Assembly: GCF_013694245.2 (NCBI RefSeq)
Contig: NZ_CP059322.2
Span: 2,166,001-2,230,000, forward strand
Length of the DNA stretch: 64,000 nt
Direction: 5' to 3'
From: Micromonospora ferruginea
Lineage (GTDB): Bacteria; Actinomycetota; Actinomycetes; Mycobacteriales; Micromonosporaceae
Below, piece after piece: positions 33,536 to 41,261 of the stretch (its first letter is position 1; each line of letters begins with the position of its first letter). Made by a program: the position numbers and the translations under genes. Under the pieces are notes generated by a model. It worked only from the letters and a program-made list of their open reading frames with translations. It was not told the DNA's origin and did no database searches.

Positions 33536-34661
33536 CCACCTCGCCGACCTGCTGCGATGGTGGGTAGCGAACCAACCGGTGGCCGCCGCGACGGTCACCG
33601 CCACCGCGGGCAGCGCCCCGCGGCCGGTCGGCGCGACCATGCTGGTCGGCCCGGACGGCGTGGTCCTGGGGAGCGTCTCGGGTGGCTGCGTGGAGGCGGC
33701 GGTGCACGCCGAGGCCGAGCAGGTACGCGACAGCGGGCCCGCCCGGGCGCTGCGCTACGGCGCCGGCCTGGAGGCGGCCACCGGCGTGGGGCTCACCTGC
33801 GGCGGCACGATCGACGTCTTCGTCGAGCGCCTCGATCGGGTCACCTTTCCCCGACTGGACGAGGTCGTCACCGCCGTGCGCGCCGGCCGGCCGGTGGCGG
33901 TGCTGACCTGCGTCGCCGGCCCCCGGCACCACCTGGGCCGGCGGATGCTGCTGGGCCCCTGGGGCGAGCACGGCTCGCTCGGCGACGCGCGCCTCGACGC
34001 GGCGGCCGTCCGCCACGCGGAGGTGTCGCTGGCCGCCGGCCGCACCGAGGTGCGCCGGCACACCGTCGACGGTGAGGGCATCGCGGTGCTGGTGACCGCG
34101 TTCCCGCCACCGCCCCGGATGATCCTGTTCGGCGCGACCGACCACGTCGCGGCGCTGGCGGCACTCGGTTCCCAGCTCGGCTACCGGGTGACCGTCTGCG
34201 ACGCCCGTCCCGCGTTCGCCACCCGTCGACGGTTTCCCGCTGCCGACGAGGTGGTGGTGGACTGGCCGCACCGCTACCTGGCGGCGGAGACCGCCGGCGC
34301 CCGGGTGGACGGGCGGACCGTGCTGATCGCCATGACCCACGACCCGAAGTTCGAACTGCCGCTGCTGGAGGTGGCCCTCGCCGGCCCGGCGGCGTACGTC
34401 GGCGCGGTCGGGTCCCGCCGCGCGCACGCCGAACGGCTCGCCCGGCTGCGGGCGGCCGGCGTCGACGAGGGCGCGCTGGCCCGGTTGGCCGGTCCGGCCG
34501 GGCTCGACCTGGGCGCGAGCACGCCCACCGAGACCGCGGTCAGCATCGCCGCCGAGGTGATCGCGGTACGCACCGGCCGGTCCGGCGGGCCGCTCGGGCC
34601 CGGTCACGAGCGGATCCACGTGTCTCCTGTCGCTCCTCCCGAGGTGCTGACCCGCCCGTGA
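33528..34661 (+). CDS. XdhC/CoxI family molybdenum-hydroxylase maturation protein
   Basis: A 377-residue protein with an N-terminal XdhC domain (TVTATAGSAPRPVGATMLV, GSVSGGCVEAAVHAEA, LTCGGTIDVFVE) and a C-terminal Rossmann-like domain (RMILFGATDHVAALAALGSQLGY; YVGAVGSRRAHAERL). The family binds the molybdenum cofactor, helps sulfurate it and inserts it into xanthine-dehydrogenase-type enzymes. Overlap with the MocA-like gene marks one operon. Its presence implies a molybdenum large subunit somewhere in the genome, although none is encoded in this window. Confidence 0.9.
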   Translation: MRDHLADLLRWWVANQPVAAATVTATAGSAPRPVGATMLVGPDGVVLGSVSGGCVEAAVHAEAEQVRDSGPARALRYGAGLEAATGVGLTCGGTIDVFVERLDRVTFPRLDEVVTAVRAGRPVAVLTCVAGPRHHLGRRMLLGPWGEHGSLGDARLDAAAVRHAEVSLAAGRTEVRRHTVDGEGIAVLVTAFPPPPRMILFGATDHVAALAALGSQLGYRVTVCDARPAFATRRRFPAADEVVVDWPHRYLAAETAGARVDGRTVLIAMTHDPKFELPLLEVALAGPAAYVGAVGSRRAHAERLARLRAAGVDEGALARLAGPAGLDLGASTPTETAVSIAAEVIAVRTGRSGGPLGPGHERIHVSPVAPPEVLTRP

Positions 34662-34796
34662 CCGGCGGCGTTCGTGCCGCCGCCTCATGCCGGGCGTCCA
34701 CGCCCGCCCTCGCCGCGCCTTGGGTCGTGCCCGGGCAGTCTCCGCGCCGGACTCGGACGTTCGGGCGTGTCGCCGCCCAGGCGAACAGACCGGTCA

Positions 34797-34846
34797 AGAG
34801 CGGTATGACCGAAAGTCATATTCATGCCTCACAGGCATACCGCTCT
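34797..34846. other. Nested inverted repeats forming a long stem or a three-way cloverleaf
   Basis: AGAGCGGTATG (34797-34807) is the exact reverse complement of CATACCGCTCT (34836-34846). Inside lie two further perfect hairpins: TATGAC/GTCATA (34804-34809, 34815-34820; loop CGAAA) and ATGCCT/AGGCAT (34824-34829, 34833-34838; loop CAC). The structure can form an 11 bp stem or a 7 bp stem with two side hairpins. It lies in the 275 bp gap (34662-34936) between the XdhC-like gene and a small gene; nothing else is recognised there. It could be a structured leader, a site-specific recombination or protein-binding site, or a terminator. Confidence 0.6.
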
Positions 34847-34936
34847 CATCGAAGGTGTTTCTTTCCGCCCTGCACGGCGTGGGCTCGGGCGGCCCTGCGC
34901 CGGTTTCCTTGTCTTGGGCGCCGGGAAGGCTCCGGC

Positions 34937-35245
34937 ATGGCCGAGATATTCGTGAGCGAAGACCTGAAGACGCTGCAGTCGATGGCGCGCGGGGCCGGGA
35001 TTCCGGATGCCGAGCGTCTGTCGCACGACGACCTGGTGGAGGTGTTGCGCCGGGCCGGGCTGGCCGACGGCACCCAGGACGACTGGCCGGACCAGCCGAT
35101 CGAGGATCCGGCGCACCTGGCCGGGCTGCCCCGCAGCTCCCTGCGGCAGGGCGACGAGAGCACCGGCGGCCGTGCCGCCGAGGAGGCGATCGGCGCCCGG
35201 CCCGGCGAGTCCGGCACCGAGATCGACGACCGCACCCAACGCTGA
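34937..35245 (+). CDS. Small protein with Rho N-terminal-like motif
   Basis: A 102-residue acidic protein. Residues 9-42 (LKTLQSMARGAGIPDAERLS, then DDLVEVLRRAG) have the helix-turn pattern of the Rho termination factor N-terminal/SAP-like fold, which often binds nucleic acid. The remainder is disordered and rich in charged residues. ATG 34937 has GGAAGG upstream. It stands alone between a structured intergenic element and an inverted-repeat terminator. The function is unknown. Confidence 0.65.
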   Translation: MAEIFVSEDLKTLQSMARGAGIPDAERLSHDDLVEVLRRAGLADGTQDDWPDQPIEDPAHLAGLPRSSLRQGDESTGGRAAEEAIGARPGESGTEIDDRTQR

Positions 35246-35254
35246 GCCTGGCGT

Positions 35255-35291
35255 GGTGGGCCACCCGCGGATGATTCGTGGGTGGCCCACC
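35255..35291. terminator. 12 bp perfect inverted repeat, probable terminator
   Basis: GGTGGGCCACCC (35255-35266) pairs exactly with GGGTGGCCCACC (35280-35291) around a 13-base loop, ten bases after the stop of the small gene. It also covers an in-frame GTG at 35278 that could start the HNH gene, which favours the later ATG 35320. Confidence 0.65.
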
Positions 35292-35319
35292 TGTCACAGG
35301 GGTCTCATATGCTCGGCCG

Positions 35320-35790
35320 ATGCTGTCCCAGGTTGCTGGCCTGTCCCGGCATTTCACTGAGAGCTCGCTGCGGGCATATCTTCTGGACCGCTCGGAGCGC
35401 GTGCCGTCGGGTTGCCTCATCGTGCGGGGCTACGGCCGGCAGCGCGGGATCTACCAGAAGCTCGCCGGACGAGCCTGGGCCCATGTCGCCGCGTATGCGG
35501 TCTTCGTCGGCGGCTATCGGCCTGACCTGGACGTCCACCACGATTGCGGGATCCCCGACTGCATCGAGCCGACCCATCTGCGACAGCTCAGCCACGCCGA
35601 CAACTGCCGAGAGCGTCAGCAGCAGCCGACCTGCCGCAACGGACATGACCGAGAGGTCGACTCGGCCACCGGGCGCCTCCGGAAGGTGTGCCGGCGCTGC
35701 AACAGCGACGCCCAGCGGCGTTGGCGTGAGCGACGCGCCGCCGAGGTGGCCGCAGCCCGAGCCGGCTACCGGCCCGCCAGCGACGGCTAA
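35320..35790 (+). CDS. HNH endonuclease family protein
   Basis: A 156-residue protein with an HNH_3-like core: DVHHDCGIPDCIEPTHL, then LSHADNCRERQ, supplying the two His, Asn and Cys positions. A second Cys cluster (CRNGHDRE and CRRCNSD) probably binds zinc. The basic C-terminus RRWRERRAAE may bind DNA. Such stand-alone HNH proteins are typical of phage and mobile DNA. The region is lower in GC than its flanks, with an AT-rich stretch after the gene. ATG 35320 is preferred over GTG 35278, which lies inside a hairpin. Confidence 0.8.
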   Translation: MLSQVAGLSRHFTESSLRAYLLDRSERVPSGCLIVRGYGRQRGIYQKLAGRAWAHVAAYAVFVGGYRPDLDVHHDCGIPDCIEPTHLRQLSHADNCRERQQQPTCRNGHDREVDSATGRLRKVCRRCNSDAQRRWRERRAAEVAAARAGYRPASDG

Positions 35791-36151
35791 CGAGCGCGAT
35801 ACACCATCCTAAACCATTACGCACACGAACTGTCATTATGATGTATGCACGGTTTGGGGCCTTTGTTCCGGCTAATTATCGGATTGTTGTAACCGGTAAT
35901 ACGGTAATGCGGGCAGATAACCGGTTGAGGTTCCTTCCCGGTCGTCCGTAGGTTGCCTGCGACACCGAGGAGAGAGGACACGAGCCGCATGACCCCGCCC
36001 GCTCTCCGGATCTGACACGTTCCACCGCTCACCGGTAGCCGACGCGTCCCGTCGGTTCCGCCGGGCTGCCCCGCGCGCCCGGTCATGCGGCGTTCGAGGT
36101 CGCGCGTAATCGGCCTCGTGTCAGGTCTAGAGAGATCAGGTCTCGGAACTC
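35791..36151. other. AT-rich intergenic region with short repeats
   Basis: This 361 bp stretch has no long gene. It starts AT-rich, then shows the tandem pair CGGTAATA/CGGTAATG (35894-35909) bounded by AACCGGT (35891-35897) and ACCGGTT (35920-35926). A possible leader peptide follows at 35989, a hairpin CCGACG/CGTCGG (36039-36044, 36050-36055), and the direct repeat TCAGGTCT at 36121-36128 and 36136-36143 just before the DUF1062 gene. It probably holds that gene's promoter and leader. Confidence 0.45.
35989..36015 (+). CDS. Possible 8-residue leader peptide
   Basis: The mini-ORF MTPPALRI has GGAGAGAGGA at good spacing upstream and is followed by a small hairpin at 36039-36055. Strong ribosome binding with a very short frame suggests a translated leader, but the content gives no clear amino-acid-based attenuation signal. 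Confidence 0.3.
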   Translation: MTPPALRI

Positions 36152-36712
36152 ATGTCCTCACCACCTCATATCGTGCTGCCCTGGGTCGTCCACCGGACCC
36201 GGCTGCCCCTGCTGTCCCGGCGGTGCGTGGACTGCCCGTCGGGCTCCGCCACCACCGGCGACGGGCGGTTCCGGGTCAACGCGAACGGCAAGCTGCTGGA
36301 CGTGTGGCTGCTCGTCCGCTGCGTACGCTGCGACCGGACCAGCAAGCTCACCGTCCACGAGCGCACGCCGGTCGCCTCGTTCGATCCGGCCGAACTGCAC
36401 GGCTACCACGTCAACGACGGCCGGCTGGTGGCGTCCACCCTGCTGGATCCGGCGCTGGCCCGACGTAACCGCTTCGCCCTCGACTGGACGGACGCCTGGC
36501 GGTTGGACGCCACGCCGGTGCCGCTCGGCGAGGCGTGGCCGATCCGGGTGGAGGTGGTCCTCCGCGATCCGATACCGGTACGCCCGGACCGGCTCGTCGC
36601 ACGCGGGCTCGGCCTCAGCCGGGCCGAAGTCGAGCGGCGGGTCAAGTGCGACGTGCCGATGCGGCGGTCCAGGATCGCCGGCTTCGCGTTCACGCTGATG
36701 TCCGTGCGGTAG
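36152..36712 (+). CDS. DUF1062 domain protein
   Basis: A 186-residue protein of the DUF1062 family. Two cysteine pairs (RRCVDCPSG and RCVRCDRTSK) suggest a small zinc-binding beta domain, followed by a helical region and the S4-like segment LVARGLGLSRAEVERRVKCDV, which may bind RNA. ATG 36152 follows the paired TCAGGTCT repeats. The function of the family is not known. Confidence 0.75.
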   Translation: MSSPPHIVLPWVVHRTRLPLLSRRCVDCPSGSATTGDGRFRVNANGKLLDVWLLVRCVRCDRTSKLTVHERTPVASFDPAELHGYHVNDGRLVASTLLDPALARRNRFALDWTDAWRLDATPVPLGEAWPIRVEVVLRDPIPVRPDRLVARGLGLSRAEVERRVKCDVPMRRSRIAGFAFTLMSVR

Positions 36713-36747
36713 CGGGCATGCGGTCGCCGGCCGGGCGGTCCGGGAGA

Positions 36748-37473
36748 TCACTCCGTCAGGGGCAGGCACTCGTCGAGCAGCGCGACGACGTCGCGCCAGG
36801 CGCGCTGCGCGTGCCGCGGGTGGTGGCCGACGCCGGGGACCACGGGGTGGTCGACCGGCGGGTGGTGGAAGGCGTGCAACGCGCCGCCGTAGACCACGAG
36901 GCGCCAGTCGACGCCCGCGGCCTGCATCTCCTCGGTGAACGCGTCCCGCTGCGCGGGCGGCATGATCGGGTCTTCCGATCCGACCCCGACCCACACCGGG
37001 CAGCGGATGCGCGCCGCCTCGCCCGGCCGGCCCGTGGTCAGTGCGTTGACGGTGCCGATCACGCGCAGGTCGACGCCGTCGCGCCCGAGTTCCAGCCCGA
37101 TCGCGCCCCCGGTGCCGTAGCCGACGGCGGCGATCCGCTCCGGGTCGGTCCGCGGTTCGGCGCGCAACACGTCGAGCGCCGCGTGGCCGATGCTCCGCAT
37201 CCGGTCGGGGTCGGCGAGCAGCGGCAGGCACCGGGCCAGCATCTCCTCGGGGTCGCCCAGGTAGCGCCCGCCGTGCAGGTCGAAGGCCAGCGCCACGTAT
37301 CCCCGTTCGGCGAGCGCATCGGCCCGGCGGCGCTCGACGTCGCTGAGCCCGGTGCCCTCCGGCCCGAGCAGCACCGCGGGTCGGCGGTCGACACCGGCCG
37401 GGAGCGCGAGGTGCCCGATCATCGTCAGGCCGTCGGCCGGGTACGCGACCGTGCGCGTGGTGATCGCCGTCAT
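36748..37473 (-). CDS. Dienelactone hydrolase-fold protein lacking the nucleophile
   Basis: A 241-residue alpha/beta-hydrolase of dienelactone-hydrolase type: LLGPEGTGLSDVERRRADALAE, FDLHGGRYLGD, VGVGSEDPIMPPAQRD and the His in GALHAFHHP. The nucleophile elbow, usually GYCFGG or GxSxG, reads GYGTGG, with glycine where Cys or Ser is expected, while the Asp and His seem present. It is either inactive as a hydrolase or works differently. It is divergent from a SnoaL-like gene. Confidence 0.82.
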   Translation of the reverse strand: MTAITTRTVAYPADGLTMIGHLALPAGVDRRPAVLLGPEGTGLSDVERRRADALAERGYVALAFDLHGGRYLGDPEEMLARCLPLLADPDRMRSIGHAALDVLRAEPRTDPERIAAVGYGTGGAIGLELGRDGVDLRVIGTVNALTTGRPGEAARIRCPVWVGVGSEDPIMPPAQRDAFTEEMQAAGVDWRLVVYGGALHAFHHPPVDHPVVPGVGHHPRHAQRAWRDVVALLDECLPLTE

Positions 37474-37594
37474 CGGACCGAGCGTAGTGACCGTCGCGCC
37501 CGGTCAGAACGGCTTTCGCCGCTGGCAGAACAGCGCGGAGGTGTGCCGGGCCACTACGGTGGCAGCAACAGCAGCGGTCCGATCGGGAGGCAGC

Positions 37595-38008
37595 ATGCCG
37601 GTGTCGTCGCGGGAGGCCGTCGAGCGGGTGCTGCGCGCCGGCCGGGAGCAGGACGTCGAGGCGTTCGTGGCGGTGATGGCCCCCCAGGGGTACATCGAGT
37701 GGCCGTTCCGTCCCGCGGGCGTGCCCGGCCGGGTGCAGGGGCACGCCGAGATCCGCCGGCACCTGACCGAGGCGGCGCACGCCCTGATCACCATCGACGA
37801 GCACCGTGACGTGGTGCTCCACGAGACCACCGACCCCGAGGTGGTGATCGTGGAGTACGAGGCACACGGAAACGTCGTGGCCACCGGCGCGCCGTTCGAG
37901 CAGACCGTGATCGCGGTGTTCCGGGTCCGCGACGGCCTCGTCGTGTCCTACCGCGACTACATCGACCCGCTGCGCCTGATCGCCGCGCTCGACGAGGGGA
38001 GCACCTGA
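37595..38008 (+). CDS. SnoaL-like/NTF2-fold protein
   Basis: A 137-residue protein with the NTF2-like pattern: AVERVLRAGREQDVEAFVAVMAPQGYIEWPF, VQGHAEIRRHL and VFRVRDGLVVSYRDYIDPL. The fold serves isomerases, cyclases and unknown ligand binders. ATG 37595 is set by GGGAGG upstream. It abuts the next methyltransferase (TGA then ATG), so the two are coupled. Confidence 0.8.
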   Translation: MPVSSREAVERVLRAGREQDVEAFVAVMAPQGYIEWPFRPAGVPGRVQGHAEIRRHLTEAAHALITIDEHRDVVLHETTDPEVVIVEYEAHGNVVATGAPFEQTVIAVFRVRDGLVVSYRDYIDPLRLIAALDEGST

Positions 38009-38788
38009 ATGGACCAGCACGAACGCGACCGGCACTCGTCCTCGTTCGGCGCGGCGGCCACCGCGTACGCCGAGCACCGCCCGGACTACGCGCGCGACGC
38101 GGTCCGGTGGGCGCTGGAGGCGGCGCCCGGCCGGCGGGTGCTCGACCTGGGCGCCGGCACCGGCAAGCTGACCGCCACGCTCGGCACGGTCGGCGCCGAC
38201 GTCACCGCCGTCGAGCCGGACCCGGCGATGCTGGCCGAGCTGCGCCGCGCCCTGCCCGACACGCGGGCGCTGCCGGGCAGCGCCGAGGCGATCCCGCTGC
38301 CGGACGCCACCGTCGACGCCGTGCTGGCCGGCAACGCCATGCACTGGTTCGACATGGCGGTGGCGGGTCCGGAGATCGCCCGGGTCCTCGCCCCCGGCGG
38401 CGTGCTGGCCGGGCTGTGGAACGTGCTGGACGACCGGGTCGACTGGGTCGCCGGGCTGGCCGAGGTCAGCGGCAGCGCGGCCGTCGGCCCGCGGGACACG
38501 CCGGCCGGTTGGCGGGTCGAGACGGCGCGGATGCACCTGCCGAGGAACGGCGCGCCGGCCCGGTTCGAGGGCCCGGAGCAGGCCGAGTTCCGGCACGGGC
38601 AGCGCCGCACCGCCGATTCCCTGGTGGCGACGTTGGCCACCCGGGCGGGGATGCTGGTCATGCCGGAGCCGGAGCGGGCGGCGGCGCTCGACCGGATCCG
38701 CGCGTTCCTGGCGAGCCGCCCGGAGACCGCGCACGGCGAGTTCACCCTGCCGATGCTGACCTGTGTGCTGCGCGTGCGGCGGCGGTGA
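38009..38788 (+). CDS. Class I SAM-dependent methyltransferase
   Basis: A 259-residue methyltransferase. It opens with DRHSSSFGAAATAYAEHRPDY, typical of the UbiE-like group, then SAM motif VLDLGAGTGKLTATL, acidic loop AVEPDPAML and motif AGNAMHWFDMAVAGPEIARVL. It is translationally coupled to the SnoaL-like gene. The substrate is not evident. Confidence 0.85.
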   Translation: MDQHERDRHSSSFGAAATAYAEHRPDYARDAVRWALEAAPGRRVLDLGAGTGKLTATLGTVGADVTAVEPDPAMLAELRRALPDTRALPGSAEAIPLPDATVDAVLAGNAMHWFDMAVAGPEIARVLAPGGVLAGLWNVLDDRVDWVAGLAEVSGSAAVGPRDTPAGWRVETARMHLPRNGAPARFEGPEQAEFRHGQRRTADSLVATLATRAGMLVMPEPERAAALDRIRAFLASRPETAHGEFTLPMLTCVLRVRRR

Positions 38789-38807
38789 ACGGCACCGACG
38801 TCCGCGC

Positions 38808-39041
38808 GGCTTCGCCGCGGTGGGCGTGGCGGAGATCCTGCTGCACACCCGCGACGTGGCGCGGGGCCTCGACCTGGCCTGGTCGCCGCCGGCCGAACTG
38901 TGCTCCGCGGTGGTGCGGCGGCTGTTTCCCGACGCGCCCGCCGGCGACCCGACGCCGGTGCTGCTCTGGCTGACCGGCCGGGCCCCGATGGGCGGGCGCC
39001 CGCGCCGGACCGCCTGGACCTGGCAGGCGGCACGTGGCTGA
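38808..39041 (+). pseudogene. C-terminal remnant of a mycothiol-dependent maleylpyruvate isomerase-like protein
   Basis: Translation gives VGVAEILLHTRDVARGLDL, SPPAELCSAVVRRLFPDAPAG and LLWLTGRAPM, the conserved C-terminal third of the DinB-fold maleylpyruvate-isomerase/TIGR03086-type proteins of actinobacteria. No N-terminal part is present: upstream the frame runs into the methyltransferase end. It appears to be a truncated leftover. Confidence 0.6.
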
Positions 39042-39064
39042 GCGTGCGCCCGCGGGGGCGGTGC

Positions 39065-39682
39065 TCAGACGTCGGCGGTCGGCCGCTGCCCGTGCGACGC
39101 CGGTCGCCGCCCGCGCACGCTGAGGATCCGACCGCAGCCCACCACTCCGGCCACCAGCAGCACCAGCCCACTGACGACGTCGGCGACCCGGTTCGGCCAG
39201 GGCAGGATCGCGGGGGTGGTGAACCGGCCGACGACGAACGGTTCGAGCACCGCGCCGAGGGGGACGACGAGACGGGCGGCCAGCCCCCACGGATCCGCCC
39301 GGTGAGCGATCGCGCCCACCAGGCCGAGCGGTCCGCCCAGCACCAGCGCGGCCAGGAGCCAGTGCAGGTTGGCCGCCCAGACGTCCCGGTCGAACATCCC
39401 GAACGCCGTCCCCACGCCGTAGTGGACGACGCAGGCGGTGAGCAGGGCGACGGCTCCCGCGGCGACGGCCGGGGCGGGTCGGCGGGCGAGCCACCCGGAC
39501 ACCACTGCCAGCCCGGCCCAGACCGTTCCCGCGTTGACGAGCTGGCTCACGGTCAACCGGCTGGCCAGGACGGTGTCCGCACTGCCGTCGAGCTGGCCCG
39601 GAGTCGTCACGTTCGAGGCGAGCGACACCAGAGCCAGCACACTCGCCCCGACGACGACCAGGCCCCATCCCCGTCGAGTCAT
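39065..39682 (-). CDS. Integral membrane protein of unknown function
   Basis: A 205-residue protein with about six predicted membrane helices, the first starting at GLVVVGASVLALVSLAS, and a charged C-terminal tail. The start ATG is at 39682. No family was recognised. Confidence 0.7.
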   Translation of the reverse strand: MTRRGWGLVVVGASVLALVSLASNVTTPGQLDGSADTVLASRLTVSQLVNAGTVWAGLAVVSGWLARRPAPAVAAGAVALLTACVVHYGVGTAFGMFDRDVWAANLHWLLAALVLGGPLGLVGAIAHRADPWGLAARLVVPLGAVLEPFVVGRFTTPAILPWPNRVADVVSGLVLLVAGVVGCGRILSVRGRRPASHGQRPTADV

Positions 39683-39746
39683 GGCCAGAGGGTACGCAGG
39701 CCCGGTGCGGCCCCCACCGCCCCCGCGCGTTCGGTGGACGTACGTC

Positions 39747-40187
39747 TCAGGTGAGTTGTTCGGCCAGGGCGAGGATGATCCCGCTCGGGCCGCGCAGGTA
39801 GCAGAGCAGGAAGCTGTCCTCGAAGCGCGTCACCTCGCCGACGAGTTCGCCGCCGAGCGGGCGCAGGCGGGCGAGCGTGGCCTCGATGTCGTCGACGGCG
39901 AACATGACGCGGTGCAGGCCCAGCGTGTTGGCCGGGGTGGGCGCCGGCTCGGGGGTGATCGACCGTGGGGCGTGGTAGGTCGCGAGTTCGAGCCGGCCCG
40001 GCGCGTCCGGGATGCGCATCATCGCGATCTCGCTACGCATGTCGGACAGCCCGACGACCCGTCCCGCCCAGTCACCCTCGATCGGCATCCGACCTTCCAG
40101 CTCCATGCCGAGCGCGGTGAAGAAGGCGACCGCGGCGTCGAGGTCGTCGACCACGATGCCGACGTTGTCCATCCGGTGAATCGTCAC
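39747..40187 (-). CDS. VOC-family glyoxalase-like protein
   Basis: A 146-residue vicinal-oxygen-chelate protein: MDNVGIVVDDLDAAVAFFTALG, HRVMFAVDDIEATLARLRPLGGELVG and YLRGPSGIILALAEQL. Metal-ligand candidates are the His in MTIHRMD and in GLHRVMF. It resembles lactoylglutathione-lyase-like proteins of actinobacteria with no assigned role. It appears monocistronic. Confidence 0.8.
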   Translation of the reverse strand: MTIHRMDNVGIVVDDLDAAVAFFTALGMELEGRMPIEGDWAGRVVGLSDMRSEIAMMRIPDAPGRLELATYHAPRSITPEPAPTPANTLGLHRVMFAVDDIEATLARLRPLGGELVGEVTRFEDSFLLCYLRGPSGIILALAEQLT

Positions 40188-40254
40188 GCCCCGAGGATAG
40201 GGCCGGGGCCCGACGTCGCCGGCCCGACGAGCCGCAGTGAGGGCGAGGGCGCGC

Positions 40255-40575
40255 CTACGCTCGCGGCCAGTCCGCGAAGGCCTTGCGTAGCCCTTCGAGG
40301 TCCCGGACGCGAAGCACCGGGTGGCGCTCCTCCCAGGCGCGGCGGACGCCCCGAGGCAGATACAGCGTCGACCAGAGTCGGATCAGCGTCGGCCCGTGCA
40401 GCCAGGTGCGCAGCTCGTCGTGGCGGACGGCTTCGGTCAGCACCGTCTCGTACATCCAGGGCAACAACCCTGGGCGGTCGAGGTCGACATGCCGGTCGGG
40501 CTGCCAGAACAGACGGTGGGGAAGCTCGACGACGCCGGTGGTGGGCCCGTGCAGTGCGCGAAGATCGTCCGCCAC
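40255..40575 (-). CDS. Conserved actinobacterial hypothetical protein
   Basis: A 106-residue protein beginning at GTG 40575 (VADDLRALHGPTTG), since no start codon lies upstream in frame before the conserved part. It carries the recurring pattern VVELPHRLFWQPDRHVDL, then YETVLTEAVRHDELRTWL, LYLPRGVRRAWEERHPVL. This family is widespread in actinobacteria without a known role. Confidence 0.7.
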   Translation of the reverse strand: MADDLRALHGPTTGVVELPHRLFWQPDRHVDLDRPGLLPWMYETVLTEAVRHDELRTWLHGPTLIRLWSTLYLPRGVRRAWEERHPVLRVRDLEGLRKAFADWPRA

Positions 40576-40685
40576 GACCGCCGGGCGCCCGGGACGGGCC
40601 GCGTGCGGTGTGCTGTGCTGACGCCTCGGACGGAGCCGGTCGGGTCCATGGGGCTCAGAATAACGCGGTTGACCTGCCGTCGGGT

Positions 40686-41168
40686 TCAGCGACGCCACCA
40701 ACGCCAGCGGCGGCGGGAGCGGGCGGGCCGCCCGGCCGTTGGCGGTGACGGCGCCGACGGGATCACCGCGGCGTGCCGGCGGTCGGCGCGCCACTGCCGT
40801 ACCGCCTCCTCCACGTTGACCGGGCGGACCACGACGCGTGGCCCGGTCGGCGCGCGCAGCCACGCCACCACCTCGGCGTTGAGCACCGCCACGGACGACC
40901 GGACGGCCTCCTCGGTGGGCAGGTCGCGCAGCTCGGCGGGAAGCTGTTCGATGCGGCGTCGAAGCTGCAGCGGGGTGGGCAGCATGAGGTCGGACGGGAT
41001 CTGCTCGCGTTCCATGAAGCCGCGGATCCACCAGCCCTCGTCGTAGGGCTCGTTGCGGCCCGGGATCGGCTTGCCGGCGCCCGGCAGGTTGTCGAACTCG
41101 CCGCGCTCCTGGGCGGAGCGGATCTGCGCCTCGACCGCGGCCTCCCAGCCGTACGTCATCGCCGTCAC
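40686..41168 (-). CDS. DUF1992 (DnaJ-associated domain) protein
   Basis: A 160-residue protein with the DUF1992 signature: QIRSAQERGEFDNLPGAGKPIP, DEGWWIRGFMEREQIPSDLMLPTP. The domain is seen in DnaJ-related proteins and may bind membranes or chaperones. The C-terminus is basic and tryptophan/arginine-rich (RRRWRWWRR). Starts at ATG 41168 or 41159 are both possible. It is divergent from the DUF1232 gene. Confidence 0.8.
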   Translation of the reverse strand: MTAMTYGWEAAVEAQIRSAQERGEFDNLPGAGKPIPGRNEPYDEGWWIRGFMEREQIPSDLMLPTPLQLRRRIEQLPAELRDLPTEEAVRSSVAVLNAEVVAWLRAPTGPRVVVRPVNVEEAVRQWRADRRHAAVIPSAPSPPTAGRPARSRRRWRWWRR

Positions 41169-41261
41169 CTCCGGTGTTCACCGTATCCGCCGGTTTCCGC
41201 CTATGGTCAGCGCCGGACGGTGCCGGGGTGTTCCCGGGCGCCCAGGGGAGGGAGCGGCGGC

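Noticed and set aside
34797-34846. The nested palindrome as a tRNA-like gene
   Set aside because: It can draw a cloverleaf but is too short, with three arms only and no anticodon or T-loop consensus.
30984-37500. Other long overlapping frames, for example antisense of the large dehydrogenase and of the DUF1062/hydrolase region
   Set aside because: They have no start signal and no recognisable motif, and they conflict with well-supported genes.
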